From positions 1-11,726 of the forward strand of contig JAFDET010000082.1 in NCBI GenBank assembly GCA_019310195.1: a stretch of DNA of 11,726 bases, in the 5' to 3' direction. The notes under the pieces are model-generated. The model saw nothing but the letters and a program-made list of their open reading frames with translations, did no database searches and was not told the DNA's origin. Below are positions 1 through 5,167 of the stretch, in pieces. Every line of letters starts with the position of its first letter. The stretch's first letter is position 1. Source of the DNA: Deltaproteobacteria bacterium. GTDB lineage: Bacteria > Myxococcota_A > UBA9160 > JAFDET01. A program made the position numbers and the translations under genes.

Positions 1-36
1 CTGTCCGGCTGAACCGATCGCACCGGGGCGCTGTGC

Positions 37-42
37 TATACC
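37..42 (+). promoter_or_regulatory. Possible -10 element upstream of the DUF502 gene
   Basis: The sequence TGTGCTATACC contains a TATACC hexamer with an upstream TG-like extension, the form often seen in promoters of high-GC bacteria. No convincing -35 hexamer lies 16 to 18 bases upstream, so this rests on a single element. If it is used, transcription would start around positions 49-52, just upstream of or at the ATG of the tiny open frame at 52-108. Confidence 0.25.
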
Positions 43-51
43 CGTCGGCGC

Positions 52-108
52 ATGAACGTGCTCCACCGCCACACCGCGGGCGAGAGCGAAGAGCAGCCGC
101 TCCTCTAA
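52..108 (+). CDS. Possible 18-residue leader peptide upstream of the DUF502 gene
   Basis: An ATG-to-TAA frame of 18 codons (MNVLHRHTAGESEEQPLL) ends 9 bases before the ATG of the DUF502 gene. That gene has no recognisable Shine-Dalgarno sequence of its own, so the short frame might supply ribosomes by translational coupling. The frame also lacks a ribosome binding site, but it starts close to where a transcript from the TATACC motif would begin, so a leaderless start is conceivable. No homology is claimed, and a chance frame of this length is quite likely. Confidence 0.15.
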   Translation: MNVLHRHTAGESEEQPLL

Positions 109-117
109 TCGCACCCC

Positions 118-822
118 ATGATCCGGCGCCTCTTCGTCGCAGTCCGCGAGACCCTGCGCCGGTACTTCGTCGCGGGGATTCTCTTCTTCGCCCCGATCGG
201 CATCACGATCTGGGCCATCGTCTCGATCATCCGCTGGCTCGACAACCTGATCCTGCCGCGGCTCCTGCGCCTACTGGTTCCCGGCGACTACACGCCGCCG
301 CCGCTCCCCATCCTGGGCACCCTGTTCACGCTGCTCGCCATCGTCCTGATCGGGTTCATCGCCCGTCACCTGCTGGGCGGCGAGGTGATCCGCCTGTGGG
401 AGCGGGTGCTGAAGCGCGTTCCGGTGGCCAGCAACATCTACATGGCCGTGAAGCAGCTCTTCGAGGCCATCTTCAGTGCCGGCTCGCGCACCCAGTTCCG
501 CCGGGTGGTGCTGATCGAGTACCCGCGCAAAGGCCTCTATGCGCTGGCCTTCACCACCGGGCCGGCCCGCGGCGTCGTGCAGGAAGTCACGCCCCAGACC
601 ATGGTGAACTGCTTCCTCCCCACGACGCCCAACCCCACCTCGGGCTTCTACCTGCTGGTTCCCGAGGAGGAGCTGATCGACGTCGATCTGACGGTGGAGG
701 AGGCCTTCAAGCTGGTGATGTCGGCGGGCATGGTGACCCCGGACGCAGCGGAGCCGGCCGAGCCCGCTCCCGAAGTTCCGGAGGAGCTGCGCGGCGCACC
801 GCCGCTGCCCGGGCCCGGCTGA
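118..822 (+). CDS. DUF502 family inner-membrane protein
   Basis: A 234-residue protein matching the DUF502 family throughout. After a short basic N-terminus (MIRRLF) there are two hydrophobic segments, about residues 17-40 and 64-88, consistent with two membrane helices. A conserved cytoplasmic-type domain follows. Family hallmarks include the RVPVASNIYMAVKQ stretch (about 100-113), the PTTPNPTSG signature (168-176) followed by a VPEEE turn, and a VEEAFKLVMSAG motif near 193-204. The last 30 residues are a Pro/Ala/Glu-rich tail, probably disordered. The molecular function of DUF502 is not established, and nothing here adds one. The start at 118 matches the family N-terminus but has no clear Shine-Dalgarno sequence. 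The gene stands alone and converges on the cupin gene with only 7 bases between the stop codons. Confidence 0.93.
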   Translation: MIRRLFVAVRETLRRYFVAGILFFAPIGITIWAIVSIIRWLDNLILPRLLRLLVPGDYTPPPLPILGTLFTLLAIVLIGFIARHLLGGEVIRLWERVLKRVPVASNIYMAVKQLFEAIFSAGSRTQFRRVVLIEYPRKGLYALAFTTGPARGVVQEVTPQTMVNCFLPTTPNPTSGFYLLVPEEELIDVDLTVEEAFKLVMSAGMVTPDAAEPAEPAPEVPEELRGAPPLPGPG

Positions 823-829
823 GCCCGAA

Positions 830-1156
830 CTACGGGGACGGGGCGAGCACCGCCAGCACGACGAGCCGAGCCTCGCCCGTGTTGCGGATTCCGTGGGCTA
901 CGCCCTCGGGCGCCACCAGCATCACGCCCTGCTGCATGGGAAGCTCCTGGCCCTCCAGCAGGAAGAGCCCCTCGCCCTCGAGCACGTAGTAGACCTTGTC
1001 CATGGCCTCGTGGGCGTGCAGCGCGTGCTCCTGGCCCGGCTCGAAGGCGTTGAGCCCGACCATCAGCCGGTCGGACCGGAACAGGGTGGCCTTGCCCATC
1101 TTCTCCGGATGGAAGACGGCCCGGGTCTCGGGTCGGATCGCGCTCGGGTGCTCCAT
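830..1156 (-). CDS. Single-domain cupin protein
   Basis: A 108-residue protein with both cupin motifs. Motif 1 is G41-x5-H47-x-H49 followed by EAMDKVYYVLEGEG. Motif 2 is a perfect G77-x5-P83-x-G85-x2-H88-x3-N92. The three histidines (47, 49, 88) are the expected metal ligands. The glutamate usual in motif 1 is replaced by an Asp-Lys pair (D53/K54), as in some small cupins of the 'HxHxxxDK' type. Size and fold suggest a small metal-binding cupin (dioxygenase, isomerase or sensor type), and the substrate cannot be told from sequence. I chose the ATG at 1156. An in-frame ATG 16 codons upstream (1204) falls in the repeat-rich regulatory region and has no ribosome binding site. The gene is divergent from the sigma54-controlled operon. 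Confidence 0.87.
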   Translation of the reverse strand: MEHPSAIRPETRAVFHPEKMGKATLFRSDRLMVGLNAFEPGQEHALHAHEAMDKVYYVLEGEGLFLLEGQELPMQQGVMLVAPEGVAHGIRNTGEARLVVLAVLAPSP

Positions 1157-1197
1157 GCCCGGAGCATAGAAGAGGCCCCGGTGGCCGCAGTCGAATT

Positions 1198-1266
1198 CCT
1201 GCATTTGAAGCTGCAGCGCTGCACCTGCGCCACTGCACCACGGCCTCAAATGGTTGAAAATGCAGG
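1198..1266. promoter_or_regulatory. TGCA repeat cluster, candidate activator binding region
   Basis: This stretch holds five TGCA tetranucleotides (starting at 1200, 1212, 1220, 1234 and 1261). It also holds a perfect 12-base palindrome TGCAGCGCTGCA (1212-1223) and an imperfect 14-base tandem repeat (1212-1225 and 1226-1239, 11 of 14 identical, both ending CTGCACC). The ends form an inverted repeat, CCTGCATTT (1198-1206) against AAATGCAGG (1258-1266), with an inner pair CATTTGA (1202-1208) and TCAAATG (1246-1252). It lies about 40 to 110 bases upstream of the predicted sigma54 start site. That overlaps the usual place for enhancer sites of NtrC-type activators. Binding by the regulator at 2534-3931 is inferred. 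Confidence 0.5.
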
Positions 1267-1278
1267 GTTTCGGGATTT

Positions 1279-1294
1279 GGGCACGCAGCTTGCT
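1279..1294 (+). promoter_or_regulatory. Sigma54 (-24/-12) promoter of the kinase/regulator/pspA operon
   Basis: The sequence GGGCACG-CAGC-TTGCT matches the sigma54 consensus TGGCACG-N4-TTGCW at every position except the first base. The GG (1280-1281) and GC (1292-1293) doublets are exactly 10 bases apart, as sigma54 requires. This predicts transcription starting near 1304-1305 and an untranslated leader of about 18 bases. The leader contains the GAGG ribosome binding site at 1310-1313. The operon encodes a sigma54 activator, which strengthens the call. Confidence 0.75.
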
Positions 1295-1309
1295 CTCTCG
1301 GTCGGGCAT

Positions 1310-1313
1310 GAGG
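1310..1313 (+). promoter_or_regulatory. Ribosome binding site deciding the kinase start
   Basis: GAGG lies 9 bases before the ATG at 1323. It falls downstream of the predicted sigma54 transcription start, whereas in-frame starts further upstream (TTG at 1254, ATG at 1260) would lie upstream of that start. It therefore supports the 404-residue form of the kinase. Confidence 0.5.
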
Positions 1314-1322
1314 CAGCGTACA

Positions 1323-2537
1323 ATGCATGAGAGCACCAGCGTGAAGGGGCGCGACCCCCTGGACGAGGCCCTGCGCGAGCTGATGGACCCCGACGACCCG
1401 CGACCGGCCGAACTGGAACAAGGCTCCCGGCGTGACGAGCAGCGCGCGCGACGCGACGAGCGCCGTCGCGAGCGGCGCGAGCGGCATCGGAAGCACGTCG
1501 CGGCCCAGCGCGAACGCAACACGGAGCGGAGCGAGCGCCCGCGCTCCCGCCGCCGCAGCAAGCTGACCGCCGAGGAGCGCCGTTACCGCGAGGCCCAGCG
1601 CGTCGCCAACGCCAAGCTCTCGTTCGTCGTCCACTTCGTCGTCTACTCCATGGTCTGCTTCTTCCTGCTGATGGTGGCCGGCTTCCGGGCGGCCTTCATC
1701 GTGGCGTTGGCCTGGGGCATCGGTCTGGTGATGCACTACGTGGTGGCCGTGATCGCCCCGGTGCTGCGCCAGCGCTGGATCCACCAGGAGGTGTCGCGGC
1801 AGGTCACCACCACGACCACCCAGCAGCGCCGGGAGCTGCACGGTGAGCACTCCCGGCACCTGGAGGAGCTCTCCGCCTCCATCGCGCACGAGATCCGCAA
1901 CCCCATCACCGCCGCCAAGAGCCTGGTGCAGCAGATGGGCGAGGACCCGCGCGCGGCCGACAACGTGGAGTACGCCCAGGTCGCGCTCGAGGAGCTCGAC
2001 CGCGTAGAACGCTCGATCTCCCACCTGCTGCGCTTCGCACGCGACGAGGACGTGGAAATGCGCACCATGTCGATCGTCGATGTGGTGGACTCGGCGCTCG
2101 AGACCTTCCGCGACCGGGTGGTGCGGCTCGGCATCAAGATCACCCGCGTGGTCGACGCCGACGGCGAGATGATGGGCGACCCGGAGAAGCTGCGGCGGGT
2201 CGTCATCAACCTCTTCGCCAACGCGCTGGACGCCCTGGGCGAGTCCGCAACGCCCTCGCCCAGCCTGGAGATCCAGGCCGGCGAGAACCTGGCCGGCGAC
2301 GCCGTCTGGGTGCGGATCAAGGACAACGGGCCCGGCATCGAGCCCGAGCGCATGAACAAGATCTTCAGCCCCTTCTATACGTCCAAGGAGTCGGGCACGG
2401 GCCTCGGCCTGGCCCTGTCCAAGAAGGTCGTGGACGCCCACGGCGGCACCATCGCCGCCGAGTCGTCGCCCGGGCACGGCACCGAGTTCGTGCTCACCTT
2501 CCCGAAGCACCGGGGAGACGGAGGAACTGCCTCGTGA
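1323..2537 (+). CDS. NtrB-type sensor histidine kinase with 2TM domain and Arg-rich N-terminal tail
   Basis: A 404-residue membrane histidine kinase. Residues 1-36 are acidic. Residues about 37-95 are extremely rich in Arg and Glu. Residues about 95-146 hold two closely spaced membrane helices (LSFVVHFVVYSMVCFFLLMV and the AWGIGLVMHYVVAV region), resembling the bacterial '2TM' domain. With almost no loop between the helices there is no periplasmic sensor domain. A linker with a run of threonines (162-166) leads to the HisKA domain (SIAHEIRNP, phospho-acceptor H189). The ATPase domain has an N box (NLFANALDAL, N296/N300), G1 (DNGPGI, 334-339), F box (FSPFYTSK, 348-355) and G2 (GTGLGL, 358-363). 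The HEIRNP and catalytic motifs are of NtrB type. Its stop overlaps the GTG of the next gene (GTGA), so the two are translationally coupled. It presumably phosphorylates that regulator. The signal is unknown, but membrane state is a reasonable guess. Confidence 0.93.
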   Translation: MHESTSVKGRDPLDEALRELMDPDDPRPAELEQGSRRDEQRARRDERRRERRERHRKHVAAQRERNTERSERPRSRRRSKLTAEERRYREAQRVANAKLSFVVHFVVYSMVCFFLLMVAGFRAAFIVALAWGIGLVMHYVVAVIAPVLRQRWIHQEVSRQVTTTTTQQRRELHGEHSRHLEELSASIAHEIRNPITAAKSLVQQMGEDPRAADNVEYAQVALEELDRVERSISHLLRFARDEDVEMRTMSIVDVVDSALETFRDRVVRLGIKITRVVDADGEMMGDPEKLRRVVINLFANALDALGESATPSPSLEIQAGENLAGDAVWVRIKDNGPGIEPERMNKIFSPFYTSKESGTGLGLALSKKVVDAHGGTIAAESSPGHGTEFVLTFPKHRGDGGTAS

Positions 2538-3931
2538 AGCCCCGCATCCTGATCGTCGAGGACGAGCGCGCGATCCAGCTGGCGCTCTCCGGGCTGCTGC
2601 GCCGCGAAGACTACGAGGTGACCTGCGCCGGCGACGGAGCCAGCGCCATCGCCCAGCTGCGCGAGACGCCCGTCGACCTGGTGCTCACCGACCTGGCCCT
2701 GGGCGACGGTCCCAGCGGCATGGACGTGCTGCGGGCGTCCAAGGAGATCCGCCCCGAGGCGCCGGTCATCATGATCACCGCCTACGGCTCGGAGCAGATC
2801 GCCGTCGAGGCCATGAAGGGCGGCGCCGAGGACTACGTGCCCAAGCCGTTCAACAACGACGAGATCCGCGTCGTGGTGGCCCGCGGCCTGGAGCGCACCC
2901 GGCTCGCCCGGGAGCACTCCCTGCTGCTGGAACGGGTCCAGCGCGACTCCGGCTACGCCAACCTGATCGGTTCGGGCGCCCCCATGCGCCGCGTCTTCGA
3001 GACCATCCAGAAGGTGGCCGAGACCGATCTCACGGTGCTCATCCGAGGCGAGAGCGGCACGGGCAAGGAGCTGGTCGCCCAGGCGCTGCACGACCGCAGC
3101 CCGCGGCGCAGCCGGCCCTTCATCGCCGTCAACTGCGCCGCCATCAACCGCGAGCTGGTGGAGAGCGAGCTCTTCGGCCACGAGAAGGGAGCCTTCACCG
3201 GCGCCGACGCCCGCCGGGCGGGCCGCTTCGAAGCCGCCGAGGGCGGCACCGTCTTCCTGGACGAGATCGGCGACATGCCCACCGAAACCCAGGCCAAGGT
3301 GCTGCGGGTCCTGGAGGAACGTTCCTTCGAACGCGTGGGCGGCACCAAGCCGATCCAGGTCGACGTGCGCGTCGTGGCCGCCACGCATCGCAACCTGGAG
3401 AAGGAAGTCGAGAAGGGCACGTTCCGCGAGGACCTCTACTACCGCTTGAGGGTGGTCGAGATCGAGCTGCCGCCGCTGCGCGATCGTCGCGAGGACATTC
3501 CGGCCCTGGTGGACCGGCTGCTGGCCCAGACGGCCGACCGGTTGGGGCGCGAGAAGAAGCGCCTCGGCCCCGAGGCCCTGGCCCACCTGACCCGCCACGC
3601 CTGGCCGGGCAACGTCCGCGAGCTGCGCAACGTGATCGAGCAGGCCGCCGTACTGTCCAGCGAGGACGAGATCCAGTCCGACGACCTGCGCCTGGGCGCG
3701 ACCGGCACGCCGGGTCCCGCCGCCGCGACGCCGGCCCCGGGCGTCTCCTTCGCCGACGCCAAGAAGAGCGCGGTCGAGGGCTTCGAGCGCGAGTACCTGC
3801 TGACGGCCCTGCGCCGTCACGGCGGCAACATCTCTCGCACCGCCGAGTCGATCGGCATGGTGCGCCAGAGCCTCCAGCAGAAGATCCGCGAGCTCGGACT
3901 CCGCGACGAGGACTGGAGCACCGACGCCTGA
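2534..3931 (+). CDS. NtrC-family sigma54-dependent response regulator
   Basis: A 465-residue activator with the full three-domain layout. The receiver domain (about 1-120) has the acidic pair E9/D10, phospho-acceptor D53, T82 and K104. The AAA+ domain (about 143-375) has Walker A GESGTGKE (172-179), the sigma54-contacting GAFTGA loop (219-224), Walker B VFLDEIG (240-246) and WPGNVREL (357-364). A Pro/Ala-rich linker (about 389-404) leads to a Fis-type helix-turn-helix near 425-456 (NISRTAESIGMVRQSLQQKI). The intact GAFTGA shows it can act on sigma54 RNA polymerase. The start is GTG at 2534, overlapping the kinase stop, with GGAGG at 2520-2524 spaced 9 bases. The only sigma54 promoter seen here precedes its own operon, so autoregulation is likely. 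The immediately following pspA gene suggests an envelope-stress regulon. Confidence 0.96.
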   Translation: MKPRILIVEDERAIQLALSGLLRREDYEVTCAGDGASAIAQLRETPVDLVLTDLALGDGPSGMDVLRASKEIRPEAPVIMITAYGSEQIAVEAMKGGAEDYVPKPFNNDEIRVVVARGLERTRLAREHSLLLERVQRDSGYANLIGSGAPMRRVFETIQKVAETDLTVLIRGESGTGKELVAQALHDRSPRRSRPFIAVNCAAINRELVESELFGHEKGAFTGADARRAGRFEAAEGGTVFLDEIGDMPTETQAKVLRVLEERSFERVGGTKPIQVDVRVVAATHRNLEKEVEKGTFREDLYYRLRVVEIELPPLRDRREDIPALVDRLLAQTADRLGREKKRLGPEALAHLTRHAWPGNVRELRNVIEQAAVLSSEDEIQSDDLRLGATGTPGPAAATPAPGVSFADAKKSAVEGFEREYLLTALRRHGGNISRTAESIGMVRQSLQQKIRELGLRDEDWSTDA

Positions 3932-3938
3932 GGGCGTC
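3923..3938 (+). other. RNA hairpin spanning the regulator stop codon
   Basis: GACGCC-TGAG-GGCGTC is a perfect 6-base-pair stem with a 4-base loop. The loop contains the TGA stop of the response regulator. It ends 2 bases before the AGGAGG ribosome binding site of pspA (3941-3946). There is no U-run, so it is not a standard terminator. It could tune translation of pspA relative to the regulator or mark a processing site. Confidence 0.4.
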
Positions 3939-3950
3939 CTAGGAGGAACC

Positions 3951-4715
3951 ATGGGCAACCGAAACCGCAGCCTGCTGGGACGTTTCGTCGCGCTGATCCG
4001 AGGCAACCTGCTCGGCTGGATGCGCGATCGCGAGGAGCGCAGCCCGCGGGCGGTCTACGAGCAGGCCATCCAGGAGCGCACTCGCCACTACGCCGAGCTG
4101 AAGCGTGCGGTAGCCGGCATCCTGTACACGCGCAACAAGCTCGAGGGCGAGATCGACGAGCTGCGCCACGCGCTCACGCGCACCCACGAGGACATCCGCG
4201 GCGCTGTGCGCCGGGCCGACGACGAGGCGGCGCTGGCGCTGGTGCACCGCAAGCACGCGCTGGCCGGCGAGCTGGAGCGCGCGGAGCAGGAGGTGGAGCG
4301 CATTCGCACCGAGGCCGAAGAGGCCAAGGGCAACCTGGTGCGCTTCCGCGAGGAGATCCGCCACCTGGAGCGGGAGAAGGTGCGCATGCTGGCCACCCTG
4401 GCGAACGCCAAGGCCCGCCGGCGCATCGAGGAAGCCCTGGACGGCTTCTCGCTGGAGGGCGAGATGCGCGCGCTGGAGAGCGTTCGCGAGTACGTGGCGC
4501 GCGTCCAGACCGAAGGCCACCTGGACGCCGAGGTGGACGACGGCGGGCTCGAGTCGCGAATCAAGGCGATCCGCGCCGACGCCCGCGACGAGGCCGCGCG
4601 GCAGGAGTTGGCCGAGATCAAGCGCCGCCTGCGGCCCACGGTGCTGAACGCCCAGAGCGGGGCCATGGAGATTCCCGTGGCGAACGTGCCGGTCCAGGCT
4701 CCCGCAACGGGCTAG
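3951..4715 (+). CDS. pspA: PspA/IM30-family membrane-stress protein
   Basis: A 254-residue, highly charged and almost wholly helical protein fitting the PspA/IM30/Vipp1 (ESCRT-III-like) family. Residues about 5-25 form an amphipathic N-terminal helix (LLGRFVALIRGNLLGWM), the part that binds membrane lipid in this family. It is followed by the acidic, proline-marked turn DREERSP. Long coiled-coil segments run from about 35 to 160. The family pattern around AALALVHRKHALAGELE, the tract near 140-163 and the SLEGEMRALESVREYV region are all recognisable. The C-terminal region ends with a helix (about 210-227) and a flexible tail. PspA proteins polymerise on damaged inner membranes and limit proton leakage. 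A strong AGGAGG site lies 4 bases before the ATG, which is 19 bases after the response regulator stop, so the gene is in the same operon. The symbol denotes the family; strict orthology to enterobacterial PspA is not shown. Confidence 0.82.
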   Translation: MGNRNRSLLGRFVALIRGNLLGWMRDREERSPRAVYEQAIQERTRHYAELKRAVAGILYTRNKLEGEIDELRHALTRTHEDIRGAVRRADDEAALALVHRKHALAGELERAEQEVERIRTEAEEAKGNLVRFREEIRHLEREKVRMLATLANAKARRRIEEALDGFSLEGEMRALESVREYVARVQTEGHLDAEVDDGGLESRIKAIRADARDEAARQELAEIKRRLRPTVLNAQSGAMEIPVANVPVQAPATG

Positions 4716-4743
4716 CCGAGCTGGCCTGCCCGCGTGAGCCGCG

Positions 4744-4763
4744 AGGCAGTGCCGCTACTGCCT
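4744..4763 (+). terminator. Hairpin downstream of pspA
   Basis: AGGCAGT-GCCGCT-ACTGCCT is a perfect 7-base-pair inverted repeat 28 bases after the pspA stop codon. No U-run follows, so if it acts at all it may be an attenuator, an RNA 3' stabiliser or part of a Rho-type end rather than a classical terminator. A second, wider inverted repeat, GCGCCTGA (4819-4826) against TCAGGCGC (4857-4864), lies in the same 196-base gap before the small membrane protein. Confidence 0.35.
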
Positions 4764-4896
4764 GGCGCGCGCTGCGGGCCACCGTCCGGGCTTCGCGCCC
4801 CCGGCTCCCCGCCGCCCTGCGCCTGATGCCCCGTGCGCGCCGCGCAGAAGCAGCCCTCAGGCGCGGAGGCCGGCCAGCCGATCCATCTTGGAAGGC

Positions 4897-4904
4897 GGAG
4901 GAGG
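4897..4904 (+). promoter_or_regulatory. Strong ribosome binding site of the small membrane protein
   Basis: GGAGGAGG lies 7 bases before the ATG at 4912. It is the strongest Shine-Dalgarno sequence in the window. It fixes the start of the 75-residue protein and rules out the in-frame TTG at 4888, which lies upstream of it. Confidence 0.7.
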
Positions 4905-4911
4905 ACGCGGC

Positions 4912-5139
4912 ATGGGTAAGGCGTTCGGACTGGTCTTGATCGTGGTCGGCCTGTGGGTCGGGCTGGAGATCTATACCAAGGGCATGCACGGGGCCTTCGG
5001 CGGCGTGCTCGCAGGCGAGTCCGCCCAGGCGCCGCAGGAGCAGCAGGCTCCCATGGACGCGCTGCGCCAGGGACTGGCCCAGGACGTCGAGACCAACATG
5101 CGCATGCGGGAGCGCGCGCTCGGCGACGATTCCCACTAG
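4912..5139 (+). CDS. Small single-pass membrane protein downstream of pspA
   Basis: A 75-residue protein with one hydrophobic segment at the N-terminus (about residues 4-21, AFGLVLIVVGLWVGLEIY). A short glycine-rich stretch follows (about 24-35), then a hydrophilic C-terminal half that looks helical and rich in Gln, Glu and Arg (about 38-70). The segment could be a membrane anchor or an uncleaved signal; there is no clear cleavage site or lipobox. It lies on the same strand as pspA, 196 bases downstream, and may be read from the same sigma54 transcript or from its own promoter. Small membrane partners of PspA (such as PspB and PspC) are known in other bacteria. This protein does not obviously belong to either family, so a partner role is inferred from position only. 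I do not recognise a named family. Confidence 0.75.
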   Translation: MGKAFGLVLIVVGLWVGLEIYTKGMHGAFGGVLAGESAQAPQEQQAPMDALRQGLAQDVETNMRMRERALGDDSH

Positions 5140-5158
5140 CCGGGGTTTCGCGCCGGCT
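5138..5158. terminator. Hairpin between convergent genes
   Basis: AGCCGG (5138-5143) pairs with CCGGCT (5153-5158) around a 9-base loop. It begins in the stop codon of the small membrane protein and ends 10 bases before the stop codon of the thiolase-like gene on the other strand. This is the only structure in the 28-base gap and might end transcription from both sides. The stem is short and there is no U-run. Confidence 0.3.
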
Positions 5159-5167
5159 CCGCGGCGA

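Noticed and set aside
810..829. A terminator hairpin between the convergent DUF502 and cupin genes
   Set aside because: Only a 5-bp GC stem (CGGGC/GCCCG) can be drawn, much of it inside the DUF502 coding end, which is expected by chance at this base composition.
1254..1322. Upstream starts for the kinase (TTG at 1254, ATG at 1260)
   Set aside because: They lie upstream of the predicted sigma54 transcription start, and 1323 has a GAGG site correctly spaced.
648..2510. A long open frame on the minus strand (about 620 codons) opposite the end of the DUF502 gene, the cupin region and the kinase
   Set aside because: It is a mirror frame caused by high GC at third codon positions. Its sequence is low-complexity in Leu, Gly, His, Val and Arg with no domain, while the plus-strand kinase has every expected motif.
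2375..4006. A long minus-strand open frame opposite the response regulator
   Set aside because: Antisense shadow of a gene with complete receiver, AAA+ and Fis domains; no recognisable domain of its own.
4760..4780. A second sigma54-like sequence (TGGCGCG...CTGCG) upstream of the small membrane gene
   Set aside because: The -12 box lacks TTGC and the spacing between doublets is wrong.
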